Of a stretch of DNA of 50,056 bases, positions 37,645 to 46,018 are shown one piece after another. This DNA comes from Candidatus Tayloriibacteriota bacterium (GTDB taxonomy: Bacteria > Patescibacteriota > Minisyncoccia > Phycocordibacterales > CAIRYW01), in the NCBI GenBank assembly GCA_028286725.1, contig JAQBQZ010000004.1:1-50056 (forward strand). The letters are read 5' to 3'. The notes under the pieces were generated by a model, which did not search any database, was not told the origin of the DNA, and saw only the letters and a program-made list of their open reading frames with translations. Position 1 is the first letter of the stretch, and each line of letters starts with the position of its first letter. A program made the position numbers and the translations under genes.

Positions 37645-40242
37645 ATGCATAAACACATCAAAAAACTAGATAAAGGTGAGGAAAAGATCGTTGTTAAAGG
37701 TGCTCGAACGCATAATCTCAAGAACATCACTGTTGAAATGCCTCGAAACAAAATGATTGCGGTCACAGGGCTTTCTGGATCTGGTAAGTCTTCTTTTGCA
37801 TTCGACACGGTCTTTGCTGAAGGTCAGAGACGATATGTTGAATCTCTTTCTTCGTATGCGAGACAATTCCTCCGACAGATGCAGAAGCCTGATGTTGATG
37901 AGATCACTGGACTTTCTCCAGCTATTTCTATCGACCAGAAATCTCGATCAAACAACCCTCGATCAACTGTGGCGACAATTACAGAAATCTACGACTATCT
38001 TCGAATTCTCTTTGCTCGAATCGGCAAGCCTCATTGTCTTGAATGTGGACGAGAGATCAAAAAACTTTCTAAGGAAGAAATTTTTGAAACTATTTTAAAT
38101 ACAGTGAATCATATTGATGATTCAAAAAACGCTAAAAATGTAATGGGTGTTGAAGTGGGAACACAGACATTCCAGATCTATTCTCCAATCGTAGTTGGAC
38201 GAAAAGGGGAGTACTACCAGATGCTTTATGATCTCCTTGGAAAGGGATTTGAGAAGGTGATGATCGATGGGGTAGAGAAGAGCCTTCGAGAAAGAATAGA
38301 ACTTTCAAAAACAAAAAAACACGATATTGATGTGCTTGTTGATGAATTTTATTTTTCAGAATTAAAGGAGGGGACAGCGAGCTTCAAAGAAAGACTTTCG
38401 GAAGCGATCGAACGAGCACTTACAGAATCTGAGGGCCTCCTTCGTATCAAAACTCCGACAGACTCGCATCTCATTTCTTCAAAGTTTATGTGTCCATACG
38501 ATGGATTTTCATATCCAGAGATCGAGCCACGACTTTTTTCTTTCAACTCTCCATACGGCGCATGTCCTGAATGTAATGGGCTTGGTACAAGAGAATTCTT
38601 CACAAGTGAAGCTTGCAAGGTGTGTAATGGAGATCGACTTCGACCAGAAGCGCTCAATGTTTTTATTGGAGAGAATAAATTAAATATCGTTAAAACTGTT
38701 GGAATGTCTATCAAGATCGCAACAGAATTTTTTGACGATCTAAAACTCACAGAAAAAGAACAAGAAATTTCTAAAGTAATAATCAAAGAGATCCAGGCGC
38801 GACTTAAATTTATGGTGAATGTTGGAATTGAATACCTTACACTCGATCGACGAGCAAATACGCTTTCAGGAGGGGAGGCACAGCGAATCAGGCTCGCTTC
38901 CCAGCTTGGGTCGGGCCTTGTAGGAGCTCTCTATGTACTCGATGAGCCTACTATTGGTCTTCATCAACGGGATAACGACAGACTCATTAAAACCCTTCTT
39001 CATCTTCGAGATTTGGGAAATACTATTCTAGTAGTAGAGCACGATGAGGACACAATGTTCGCTTCTGACTTTATTGTTGATATTGGTCCTGGTGCTGGAG
39101 TACATGGAGGTAATGTTGTGGTCTCAGGATATTTAGATGATCTTATCACTGCAAAGAAAAATGATGCAGACTCTCTGACACTTTCATATCTTCGAGGAGA
39201 ATCAAAAGTTGAAATTCCAGATGAACGAAGAACACAAGACAAAGGTGCTATCAAGATCGCAGGAGGTAAAATCTTTAACATCAAAAATTTGAATGTTGAA
39301 ATTCCCTTAGGGCGACTTGTGACTGTCACGGGTGTATCTGGTTCTGGTAAATCATCTTTTGTATACGAAATAATTCACAAGAATCTCCAAGCAAGACTTG
39401 AACGAAAACACAGAACAGCAACTACATATAACTGTGCGTCATTCACTGGTACTGAATACGTAGGACGAACGATCCTTATTGATCAATCACCAATCGGACG
39501 AACGCCGAGATCTAACCCTGCGACATACACGGGCTCTTGGACTCATATTCGAGATCTTTTTGCTGCGACATCAGAAGCGCGAGTACGTGGATGGGGAGCA
39601 GGAAGATTCTCTTTTAACAGAAAAGGTGGACGATGTGAGACTTGTGAAGGTAACGGAATGATCGAAGTTGAAATGCATTTCTTGCCAACGGTCTATGTGA
39701 CTTGTGATGTCTGCAACGGAAAGCGATTTATGAAAGAGACTTTGGAAATAAAATACAAAAAGAAAAATATTTTTGATGTACTCGAGATGACTATTGAAGA
39801 AGCTCTCGAATTCTTTAATGATATTCCTGCGGTCTACGACAGGCTTTATACATTGAATGATGTAGGACTCGGATATATCAAACTCGGACAGAGTGCAACA
39901 ACTCTTTCTGGTGGTGAAGCTCAGCGTGTGAAGATCTCTTCAGAGCTTTATCGAACTCATACCCAAAAGACGATTTATCTCCTCGATGAGCCTACTGTAG
40001 GATTACACTACGAGGATGTAAAGAAGCTCATCGAGATACTTCAGACTTTGGTCAACAAAGGTAATACGGTGGTAGTGATTGAACACAATATGGACTTAAT
40101 AAAATGTTCTGACTATATTATAGACATTGGTCCTGATGGAGGCGATGGGGGCGGGCAATTGGTAGCCAAAGGGACTCCTGAAGAAGTGGCAAATAATAAA
40201 AAATCTTACACGGGGCAGTATCTAAAGAAAGTTTTGAAATAA
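37645..40242 (+). CDS. uvrA: UvrABC system protein A
   Basis: 865 aa, slightly shorter than E. coli UvrA (940). Two ABC ATPase modules: Walker [10 protein letters not shown] (about 47-55) and GVSGSGKSS (about 565-573), signatures [14 protein letters not shown] and [14 protein letters not shown], Walker [11 protein letters not shown] and [10 protein letters not shown]. Zinc-finger knuckles CPECNG...CKVCNG in module I and CETCEGNG...CDVCNG in module II are visible. UvrA dimers find DNA damage and load UvrB. The reduction is mainly in the insertion of module I. Promoter is near consensus. No nearby regulator. Confidence 0.98.
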   Translation: MHKHIKKLDKGEEKIVVKGARTHNLKNITVEMPRNKMIAVTGLSGSGKSSFAFDTVFAEGQRRYVESLSSYARQFLRQMQKPDVDEITGLSPAISIDQKSRSNNPRSTVATITEIYDYLRILFARIGKPHCLECGREIKKLSKEEIFETILNTVNHIDDSKNAKNVMGVEVGTQTFQIYSPIVVGRKGEYYQMLYDLLGKGFEKVMIDGVEKSLRERIELSKTKKHDIDVLVDEFYFSELKEGTASFKERLSEAIERALTESEGLLRIKTPTDSHLISSKFMCPYDGFSYPEIEPRLFSFNSPYGACPECNGLGTREFFTSEACKVCNGDRLRPEALNVFIGENKLNIVKTVGMSIKIATEFFDDLKLTEKEQEISKVIIKEIQARLKFMVNVGIEYLTLDRRANTLSGGEAQRIRLASQLGSGLVGALYVLDEPTIGLHQRDNDRLIKTLLHLRDLGNTILVVEHDEDTMFASDFIVDIGPGAGVHGGNVVVSGYLDDLITAKKNDADSLTLSYLRGESKVEIPDERRTQDKGAIKIAGGKIFNIKNLNVEIPLGRLVTVTGVSGSGKSSFVYEIIHKNLQARLERKHRTATTYNCASFTGTEYVGRTILIDQSPIGRTPRSNPATYTGSWTHIRDLFAATSEARVRGWGAGRFSFNRKGGRCETCEGNGMIEVEMHFLPTVYVTCDVCNGKRFMKETLEIKYKKKNIFDVLEMTIEEALEFFNDIPAVYDRLYTLNDVGLGYIKLGQSATTLSGGEAQRVKISSELYRTHTQKTIYLLDEPTVGLHYEDVKKLIEILQTLVNKGNTVVVIEHNMDLIKCSDYIIDIGPDGGDGGGQLVAKGTPEEVANNKKSYTGQYLKKVLK

Positions 40243-40251
40243 TTTTGAAAA

Positions 40252-40285
40252 TAAAAAAAAGGTGTCGAGTTTGTGGCTCGACACC
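40252..40285 (-). terminator. Terminator between uvrA and a small minus gene
   Basis: GGTGTCGAG (40261-40269) pairs with CTCGACACC (40277-40285); the A tract before it gives a U run on the minus strand, for the gene ending at 40293. Confidence 0.85.
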
Positions 40286-40292
40286 TCTAAAA

Positions 40293-40529
40293 TTATTTGA
40301 CATGGAAGAACGCGCCGCAACAGGCACAGTACAGAGACACAAGTCCTTTCGGTGGAGAGTCGCTACCACATGAATGACCGTGTTCACCACATAGTTTTTG
40401 GAGAGTTCTGAGTTTATCATTGGCTTGATCTTTCTCCTTACTCATCTTAGCGATGAAGTGATCCATGGTTCCAATGGACCCTTGAAGGGAAATAACCCGT
40501 GCGTGAATTTCTTGTTGTTCAGTTTTCAT
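40293..40529 (-). CDS. Small coiled-coil zinc-ribbon protein
   Basis: 78 aa. Helical N-terminal two-thirds (HARVISLQGSIGTMDHFIAKMSKEKDQANDKLRTLQ is a continuous helix region, shown here in parts), then a Cys-rich end: KLCGEHGHSCGSDSPPKGLVSLYCACCGAFF. The pattern C-x2-x-GH-x-G-x-x-PP-...-L-x-x-YC-x2-CG is shared with the gene at 40645, so they are paralogues in the C-terminal domain. Probably a metal-binding regulator or structural protein; function unknown. A minus-strand TATAGT lies 4-5 nt upstream of the predicted start. Confidence 0.65.
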   Translation of the reverse strand: MKTEQQEIHARVISLQGSIGTMDHFIAKMSKEKDQANDKLRTLQKLCGEHGHSCGSDSPPKGLVSLYCACCGAFFHVK

Positions 40530-40615
40530 AATCTATCTATACTATAACACGAATTGTTATGTAGAACAATAGAGAGAATATTTTTTATATTTTTTTCTGA
40601 TTCTTTTTATTAAAT

Positions 40616-40646
40616 AAAAAACTTAAACCACGGTTGGTTTAAGTTT
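40616..40646 (-). terminator. Hairpin terminator overlapping the stop of the 115-aa gene
   Basis: AAACTTAAACCA (40619-40630) pairs with TGGTTTAAGTTT (40635-40646) with a CGGT loop; A tract upstream gives the minus-strand U run. Confidence 0.8.
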
Positions 40647-40992
40647 AGGATTGAAGGGGAAGTAAGACTCCACAAAATTTGCAATAGACCTGCGGTAGTC
40701 CTCCTGTTCCAGATTTATCTTCTGGATTAGGTGGTATAGGATCTCCCGGCTCATGACCGAGTTTTTCGCAGGCCAATTGATTAGCCCTTTCGTCCTTCCT
40801 GAGCACATCATCAGACTTGCCGTATCTTAGCTTGTGACCCAAGATGCTTTTTAGTTGCCCTTGAATGATATGTCTCCTAATGACGACTAAAGCTCGTGCG
40901 AACTCAGGATCTTGTTCAACTTCCGGGGCAACGAACCAGTGATATTCTCGGGGTTTGGATTCTTGTGGCATAGGTACATAAAGTTTGTTCAC
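40645..40992 (-). CDS. Small zinc-ribbon protein, paralogue of the 40293 gene
   Basis: 115 aa, GTG start at 40992 favoured by a -10 whose predicted +1 is 40993; an internal ATG about 7 codons in is an alternative. The N-terminal part (PREYHWFVAPEVEQDPEFARALVVIRRHIIQGQL, quoted in parts) is helical. The C-terminal part has ACEKLGHEPGDPIPP and QVYCKFCGVL, matching the metal motif of the preceding small gene. The two genes sit in the same orientation with separate terminators. Function unknown; could bind nucleic acid. Confidence 0.6.
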   Translation of the reverse strand: MNKLYVPMPQESKPREYHWFVAPEVEQDPEFARALVVIRRHIIQGQLKSILGHKLRYGKSDDVLRKDERANQLACEKLGHEPGDPIPPNPEDKSGTGGLPQVYCKFCGVLLPLQS

Positions 40993-40999
40993 TTCGATT

Positions 41000-41005
41000 A
41001 TTATA
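41000..41005 (-). promoter_or_regulatory. -10 element for the 115-aa gene
   Basis: Minus-strand TATAAT ends at 41000; +1 predicted at 40993, one base before GTG 40992. Confidence 0.55.
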
Positions 41006-41058
41006 CACTTTTTATATTTGGACGGAAGAATGTTTTTTTAAATAAATATAAATATTGT

Positions 41059-41094
41059 AATCCGGCGTGTAGTTTAAATACTATGCGCCGGATT
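41059..41094 (+). terminator. Strong hairpin in the gene-poor region
   Basis: AATCCGGCG (41059-41067) pairs with CGCCGGATT (41086-41094), extended by a further six pairs, hexanucleotide loop; short T-rich tail. It lies upstream of the start of a small minus gene and has no plus-strand gene before it. Confidence 0.6.
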
Positions 41095-41128
41095 CTTTAT
41101 AGTCTTATTTCATAAGGGGAGAAGATAG

Positions 41129-41203
41129 ATACATGTCGCACCACAAGAGTACTAATGTATACCTAAGCTGCCTTGAAGGGCATCTAAGGTATACATGTCG
41201 CAC
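41129..41203. repeat. 13-bp direct repeats flanking a long hairpin
   Basis: ATACATGTCGCAC occurs at 41129-41141 and 41191-41203. Between them ATGTATACCT (41155-41164) pairs with AGGTATACAT (41187-41196) and further inner pairs TGCC/GGGCA. This has the look of a regulator-binding site or a recombination-like site; function unknown. Confidence 0.55.
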
Positions 41204-41436
41204 AATATATCTTTTGGGTAATAATATATAGGCAAACCACTTCCCCTAATACATTTAAAAAAATCCAGGGTCTGAAGGTCTTGGATTGGTTCAGCTCGTA
41301 TAAATGGATCGGCTCCTGTGGCATTCTAGGCCTTGTGATTGTATATACCCTACGGCCTACATTTAACTCAATTTTGACCTAAGATCAGGCCTTGAAAATT
41401 TACCCTAAAAATAGGGAACTCGCTTCCCTCTTTTTT
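41204..41436 (+). other. Gene-free structured region ending in a plus-strand terminator
   Basis: No coding frame is supported in 41006-41510. TAGGCC (41327-41332) pairs with GGCCTA (41354-41359); an AATCCA...TGGATT hairpin lies near 41265-41290. At 41413-41436 AGGGAA/TTCCCT and a six-T run form a good intrinsic terminator on the plus strand although no plus gene precedes it. A noncoding RNA of up to about 300 nt ending here is possible. Confidence 0.45.
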
Positions 41437-41442
41437 GCTAAA

Positions 41443-41483
41443 AAATAAATTAAATAAAAAAAACAGCTAACCGAAGTTAGCTG
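41443..41483 (-). terminator. Minus-strand terminator for the 92-aa gene
   Basis: CAGCTAAC (41464-41471) pairs with GTTAGCTG (41476-41483) around CGAA; a long A tract on the plus side gives U's on the minus strand. Confidence 0.85.
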
Positions 41484-41510
41484 CGAAGTTTGGGTCATTT
41501 CTACTGCTGG

Positions 41511-41789
41511 TTAAAGCAGGACCTCCACCACCGTGGCCGTAACCTGTGGCTTGAACTCGCCTTCTCGAATGTGTGCACAATTTTGAGGCCAGAACTTGTC
41601 TTCATATTCACGAATCAGTCCAGGCACAGCATGTGCCTGGGTGTCAAAGAAGACTTGCAGGCGAGTTTCGTCATCGAGTGTCAGGGTGTGAACTTCGATA
41701 CCTTGTCCTTTGTACTGTTCCTTGATCCAGTTGATCAGGAGGTCTGCGAAGGTGGAGTTTAGCGGCAACAAAAAGAAGATCCGTCTCAT
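41511..41789 (-). CDS. Hypothetical 92-aa protein
   Basis: 92 aa, not recognised. No membrane span apart from a hydrophobic start (IFFLLPLNSTF). Alternating charged segments (EQYKGQGIEVHTLTLDDETRLQVFFD) suggest a compact alpha/beta fold. The third-codon GC is clearly higher than in neighbouring ABC genes, resembling the other small minus genes of this region, which may reflect a different expression level or origin. It has its own terminator and is separated from the ABC genes by a 75-nt gap. Confidence 0.55.
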   Translation of the reverse strand: MRRIFFLLPLNSTFADLLINWIKEQYKGQGIEVHTLTLDDETRLQVFFDTQAHAVPGLIREYEDKFWPQNCAHIREGEFKPQVTATVVEVLL

Positions 41790-41864
41790 TATTTTGATGG
41801 TGGTTGATGAACACCTAAAAGAAGTCTACTTATAATAAGTTGTCTGTCAAACTGACCGCTCAGT

Positions 41865-42617
41865 TTATTTAATTATTTTAGGAGTAAGAAGATCTCGAAG
41901 CTTGTCCTGCATAGCAAAGAATTCTGGCGTTCGGCCATTTCTTGGTCGAGGTATTTCGTTTGTTACTATTTCTTTTATTTCTCCTGGGTTGGCGGACATG
42001 ATGATGATTCGGTCTGCGAGTTCGATTGCCTCATCGATATTATGGCTTACCATGACAACTGTTGCTTCATGTTCTTTCCAGAGTCGGAGAAGTTCTTGCT
42101 GTAGATCTGCTGCCGTAAAGAAATCGAGTTCAGAAAATGGTTCGTCGAGAAAGATAAGTTTTGGTTCTGTGACGAATGCTCGAGCGAGACCTGCTCGTTG
42201 CTTCATTCCACCAGAAAGTTCTCGAGGTTGTGAATGTGCAAAGTTGTGGAGTCCAAATTCTGTAAGCTCATCTAATACCATTTTGTTTCTTTTTGTCGCG
42301 TCTATGTTACGACCAATAAGTCCGAGTTCAACATTTTTGCTCACGGTAAGCCATGGCAACACAGCGCTTTGTTGGAATACAAATTGCATATCTTTTTTGT
42401 CTATTATTTCATCCTGGATCACTTTACCTGATGACGGTGTGTCGAGCTCGCTTAGGATTCGAAGGATCGTTGATTTGCCAGATCCTGATGGTCCAAGGAG
42501 AATGAGGAATTCCTTCTCGTGAACAGAAAAGGAAATATCCCTAAGGGCAGTGAATTCCCTTCTCCCCTCCTCTTTGTATATTTTATAAACTTTGTCGAGT
42601 GATATTATTTTTTTCAT
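41865..42617 (-). CDS. ABC transporter ATP-binding protein (SsuB/TauB-like)
   Basis: 250 aa. Walker [10 protein letters not shown] (about 41-49), Q-loop VFQQSAVLPWLTV, signature LSGGMKQRAGLARAF, Walker B LIFLDEPFSELD, H-loop MVSHNIDEA. The VFQQ-LPW pattern is typical of ATPases for nitrate, sulfonate, taurine or thiamine-precursor importers. It follows the permease gene directly (1-nt gap), forming a two-gene unit. No substrate-binding protein gene is adjacent, so it is an incomplete importer here or uses a binding protein encoded elsewhere. Confidence 0.92.
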   Translation of the reverse strand: MKKIISLDKVYKIYKEEGRREFTALRDISFSVHEKEFLILLGPSGSGKSTILRILSELDTPSSGKVIQDEIIDKKDMQFVFQQSAVLPWLTVSKNVELGLIGRNIDATKRNKMVLDELTEFGLHNFAHSQPRELSGGMKQRAGLARAFVTEPKLIFLDEPFSELDFFTAADLQQELLRLWKEHEATVVMVSHNIDEAIELADRIIIMSANPGEIKEIVTNEIPRPRNGRTPEFFAMQDKLRDLLTPKIIK

Positions 42618-43349
42618 TTATTCTTCCATTATTTTATGACTCCGCTCAAGAAGTGGTAGCCAGATACTTTTGTTTATCGCGAAGATAACACTCAAAAGAC
42701 AGACAATTCCTAAGACTGTGGCCGTTGGATTGGCTGATACTGTACTAAAAAAATTACCAAGTCCTATATGAACATGGACGATGATCTCTGTGGCAACAAG
42801 AGCCTCCCAACCATCTCCAAGTCCAATGATTGTACCTGTAATGAGCCCTGGAATACTGACAGGGACAAGGAAATATCGGAGATAATCAAATCCTTTAATC
42901 CTTGAAACTTCAACCGCCTCAACCCAGTCATGACGAATGAGTTTGAGTGAAGAAATGATAGAGAAAAATATTGGCCAAATGATCGCAAAGATAAGTGAGA
43001 CAATAACGACAAAGTTACTCGCTCCAAAATAAATAACAGCTACAGGAAGCGCGGCAGATGTTGGCAAGCTTTGAAGAACATCAAATATAGGGAGAGCAAT
43101 TCGTGCCCGTCTTCCGTGATAAAACAAAACTGCAAAAAGCCAGCCGAGTACTATGGAGATAATAGTGGCCCAAAACATTCGAGCCAAAGAAATACCAAGA
43201 TCGTTTATGAGTACTATAAAGTTCATCTTTGTGAACGCAGAGAAACCACCAAGGAGTATAAGTGGCAAAACCAAAATACCCGCTAGTGCGAGCAGGTGTT
43301 GTCGTGATCTAGAAGTAGAAAAAGGGTGATAGAAACGAACGGATCTCAT
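42618..43349 (-). CDS. ABC transporter permease (SsuC/TauC-like)
   Basis: 243 aa, about six hydrophobic helices. The BPD_transp_1 EAA-like loop (HDWVEAVEVSRIKGFDYLRYFLVPVSIPGLITG: E-A-x3-S-x6-Y-F, quoted in parts) couples to the ATPase, and the GDGWEALVATEII region resembles sulfonate/nitrate permeases. The ATP-binding gene follows directly. A minus-strand TGtTACAAT (43365-43357) predicts +1 at 43350, one base before the ATG, so the operon has its own promoter distinct from the upstream gene. Substrate unknown. Confidence 0.88.
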   Translation of the reverse strand: MRSVRFYHPFSTSRSRQHLLALAGILVLPLILLGGFSAFTKMNFIVLINDLGISLARMFWATIISIVLGWLFAVLFYHGRRARIALPIFDVLQSLPTSAALPVAVIYFGASNFVVIVSLIFAIIWPIFFSIISSLKLIRHDWVEAVEVSRIKGFDYLRYFLVPVSIPGLITGTIIGLGDGWEALVATEIIVHVHIGLGNFFSTVSANPTATVLGIVCLLSVIFAINKSIWLPLLERSHKIMEE

Positions 43350-43356
43350 AAATATT

Positions 43357-43365
43357 ATTGTAACA
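43357..43365 (-). promoter_or_regulatory. Extended -10 for the ABC importer genes
   Basis: Minus-strand TGtTACAAT; +1 predicted at 43350, directly before ATG 43349. Confidence 0.6.
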
Positions 43366-43367
43366 TT

Positions 43368-44420
43368 TTATTCTAATTCTGAATCCTGATCAGGGAATAA
43401 TATATCCTTTACTTCCCTTGCGCATTCGCTATAAACAAATCTAATTTCCTTTTGAATGTCAGGTCGATCCCAAAGTATTTTAATCAACTCTTTGTAATCT
43501 GAGTTAAGTGTATATAATTCATCTTCGGGTAGCTTGTATCGGGCTATGATTTCTGCAAATTCACTGTTCAGTTTTTGCCAGCAATTTATTAATTTCTCAT
43601 CAATTTTATCGGTGGTAATACTTTTAATATACTCAAAATAGCATACAGAAACTAGTTGAATATTGCTCATTGCTCTGTATGCAGTACCGTCATTTAGTTC
43701 GTGGGTTCTAAGTTCTAGTCTAAATTTATTTTTTCTACCAACGCTTTCAACCGAAGAATCATTCACTATGTAAGTATTTATTGATTTTCTGTTTATGAGT
43801 CTGTCTGCTGTTACAAAAGCTAGCGTTGAAGTATTAATAAAAGTAGCAGTGCTACTGGTTTCATATATATGACTATCTTTTTCCTCATTAATTTCTTTTG
43901 GAATACCTAAATTGATATGCATAGATAGGTGCTCATCATCTTTAATTAGGTTACATTGTTTGAGTTCTTCAAAAATTTTTGATTGTGTAGAAGCATTAAA
44001 AGTTGGTGATGTTCTGACTTCCCATAATTCGATATAGTGATTTGATTCGGGGCCGTTATTAACACCCATTTTATTTAACTCTGAATAATCAATGCTCGAT
44101 TTATCTAACCAATCAGATGGGAATTCAACCTCAACTCCGATGGGAGGTATTTTCTTATTTTTCTTAAATTCATCTTCTTTAATGCTCAGTGATGAGAGCT
44201 TTTTAATTTCTATATTTAGTAGTTCGTTGTATCTTTCTGCTTGTTCATCTGGGTTTGCAATAAAGAAATTGTAGAGCGACAATCTTATTGCGGGCAGTGC
44301 TGTTTCTGGAGCAGTAATGGTGTGTAAAGTATTCTCAACATCTTGGAGTGCTTTTTCTTGGGCAGTTGATACTCTGTCTAAATGTTGATCAAGTGCTTGT
44401 TGTCCTAATGTTTCTGACAT
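43368..44420 (-). CDS. Amidoligase / GCS2-fold-like protein (putative)
   Basis: 350 aa, not assigned with certainty. Motif series matches carboxylate-amine ligases of the glutamine-synthetase/GCS2 fold: GVEVEF (95-100), ELWEVRTSPTF (131-141), LSMHINLG (165-172) and FRLELRTHE (233-241), giving the Glu/His/Glu/Arg set that binds ATP-Mg. The N-terminal 80 residues are an extra helical region. Amidoligases form amide bonds in peptide tags or glutathione-like molecules. If correct, the substrate is unknown. A minus-strand TATAAT (44432-44427) puts +1 exactly at the ATG. Confidence 0.55.
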   Translation of the reverse strand: MSETLGQQALDQHLDRVSTAQEKALQDVENTLHTITAPETALPAIRLSLYNFFIANPDEQAERYNELLNIEIKKLSSLSIKEDEFKKNKKIPPIGVEVEFPSDWLDKSSIDYSELNKMGVNNGPESNHYIELWEVRTSPTFNASTQSKIFEELKQCNLIKDDEHLSMHINLGIPKEINEEKDSHIYETSSTATFINTSTLAFVTADRLINRKSINTYIVNDSSVESVGRKNKFRLELRTHELNDGTAYRAMSNIQLVSVCYFEYIKSITTDKIDEKLINCWQKLNSEFAEIIARYKLPEDELYTLNSDYKELIKILWDRPDIQKEIRFVYSECAREVKDILFPDQDSELE

Positions 44421-44426
44421 GTCCTA

Positions 44427-44432
44427 ATTATA
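44427..44432 (-). promoter_or_regulatory. -10 for the amidoligase-like gene
   Basis: Minus-strand TATAAT; hexamer ends at 44427, so +1 is 44420, the A of ATG (leaderless). Confidence 0.65.
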
Positions 44433-44436
44433 ATGT

Positions 44437-45900
44437 CTATTTCTCCAAATCCAAAATTTCGTTAATTTTGATTTTTGATACGAATTCGGGTACGTGAGAT
44501 ACCATGATCATTGCTCCTTCAAATTTGCTCAACGCTTCTGCGATGATTGGAAGGTGTCGGAAGTTAATGTGGTTTGTAGGCTCATCGAGGATTAGAAGTC
44601 CTGGTCGTTCAAGACAAAGTCGAGCAAATGCTACAAGTCCTTTTTGACCTTCTGACAAATTCCCTACATATGTTTTCATTATTTCACCTGTGAGCAGGAA
44701 TCCTGCCGCAACTCCTCGCATTATTTGTTCATCTTTTTTACCCATTGCAGACATTAAGCAATCATAGACAGTAGCCTTAAAATCAAGCATAGAAAAATCC
44801 TGCTTGTAATACCCTATTCGAGTCCCTGATTTGATAACAACTCCCGCTGCTTTGTTTTGAGCGATAGATTCGAGAAGTGTGCTCTTGCCGATACCATTTG
44901 GTCCTTTGAGAAGGAGATGGTGACCTTTTCGAAGTGTGATACTTGCCCGCTTTTGTACAGGCTTGTGATTTTTGCCTAAGACAGTAAATCCTGTGATCGC
45001 TACGATGTCGCCAGAGAGATCATTTTCTGCAGGGATTATAAATGGTCGAATAGTTTTATCTTCTTTTCTTACATCCACTTTTTCTTCTTCGAGTTCTTCG
45101 GCTTTGTCACGCATTCTTTTAGCTACGAGTCTCATCTGACCTCCTTTGTTGGCGAAGAAATTGGCTTTGTCTTTGTTGTCTTGGATCTCTTTTGCAAGCT
45201 GAGCGTTCTTTCGGTTCTCTCTTTCCATTCGAGCTTCGATATCTCGGAGTACGACAAAATAGTTACCAGGATATTGTTCTACCTTTCGAGTATAGATATC
45301 GAGGTACAACACTCCGTCAGTAAATGCGTTTAGGAAATCCGCATCGTGAGAAATAACGATCACTGTTTTTTTGTAATCGATCAAAAATTTTGTAAGGTGT
45401 TCAATACCTGCTTTGTCGAGGTTGTTCGTCGGCTCATCAAGAAGAAGTAGATCTGGGTTTTGAATGAGTGCTGATGCAAGCAGGATTCGCGCTTGTTGAC
45501 CTCCAGAGAAAGATCCTATGATTCGATCGTGAACCTTGTCGTGTCCTTTGAGGTTGACCGCTTCGAGCACTTCGTCGATTCTCGGATCAATATCATATTT
45601 TTTTTCTTTGAAACTTTTCTCAAAAAAAGCTCGAACAGTGAGATCGAGCTCGTCTCGTGGAATAACCTGTCTTGAGATCGCAATCGTCATCCGTTCTGAA
45701 ATGTTGATTTTGCCACTGTCAGGGGTGTGAACTTTTGTGATGAGTCCAAATATCGTACTTTTGCCAGCACCGTTTTGACCCATGATAGTTGTCTTTGTGC
45801 CACGTCGAATAGTGAAATCCACTGATTCGAGGATTGGCTTGTTGACTCCGTATTCAAACGAAGCTTTTTCAAAAGATACGATACTGTCTGCTTTTGCCAT
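44437..45900 (-). CDS. ABC-F family ATPase
   Basis: 487 aa with two ABC domains and no membrane span. Walker A GQNGAGKST (about 39-47) and GPNGIGKST (about 335-343), signatures FSGGQQARILLASAL and LSEGQKGLVAFARL (the second is degenerate), Walker B LLLLDEPTNNLD and LLILDEPTNHI. The charged linker (ARMERENRKNAQLAKE) is the ABC-F P-site tRNA interaction motif region. ABC-F proteins bind the ribosomal E site to relieve stalling or mediate antibiotic resistance. A minus-strand TGtTATAGT predicts a 2-nt leader. Closest subfamily not determined. Confidence 0.9.
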   Translation of the reverse strand: MAKADSIVSFEKASFEYGVNKPILESVDFTIRRGTKTTIMGQNGAGKSTIFGLITKVHTPDSGKINISERMTIAISRQVIPRDELDLTVRAFFEKSFKEKKYDIDPRIDEVLEAVNLKGHDKVHDRIIGSFSGGQQARILLASALIQNPDLLLLDEPTNNLDKAGIEHLTKFLIDYKKTVIVISHDADFLNAFTDGVLYLDIYTRKVEQYPGNYFVVLRDIEARMERENRKNAQLAKEIQDNKDKANFFANKGGQMRLVAKRMRDKAEELEEEKVDVRKEDKTIRPFIIPAENDLSGDIVAITGFTVLGKNHKPVQKRASITLRKGHHLLLKGPNGIGKSTLLESIAQNKAAGVVIKSGTRIGYYKQDFSMLDFKATVYDCLMSAMGKKDEQIMRGVAAGFLLTGEIMKTYVGNLSEGQKGLVAFARLCLERPGLLILDEPTNHINFRHLPIIAEALSKFEGAMIMVSHVPEFVSKIKINEILDLEK

Positions 45901-45908
45901 AAGTCGCT

Positions 45909-45917
45909 ACTATAACA
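45909..45917 (-). promoter_or_regulatory. Extended -10 for the ABC-F gene
   Basis: Minus-strand TGtTATAGT; +1 predicted at 45902, two bases before ATG 45900. Confidence 0.6.
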
Positions 45918-45946
45918 TTAAAATGTTGATTTAGATAGGGTTTTGC

Positions 45947-45974
45947 TTGATTTTATATTGTTTATGACTATACT
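45947..45974 (+). promoter_or_regulatory. Sigma70-type promoter for the small basic gene
   Basis: TTGATT (45947-45952), 16-nt spacer, TATACT (45969-45974). Predicted leader about 38 nt. It is divergent from the ABC-F promoter. Confidence 0.6.
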
Positions 45975-46018
45975 CTAGACCATTGTTCCTGTTTGAAACC
46001 CATATACCCCGAGATAAA

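Noticed and set aside
41096-41436. RNase P, tmRNA, SRP or 6S RNA gene
   Set aside because: Conserved motifs of those RNAs were looked for by eye and not found; the region is listed only as a candidate noncoding locus.
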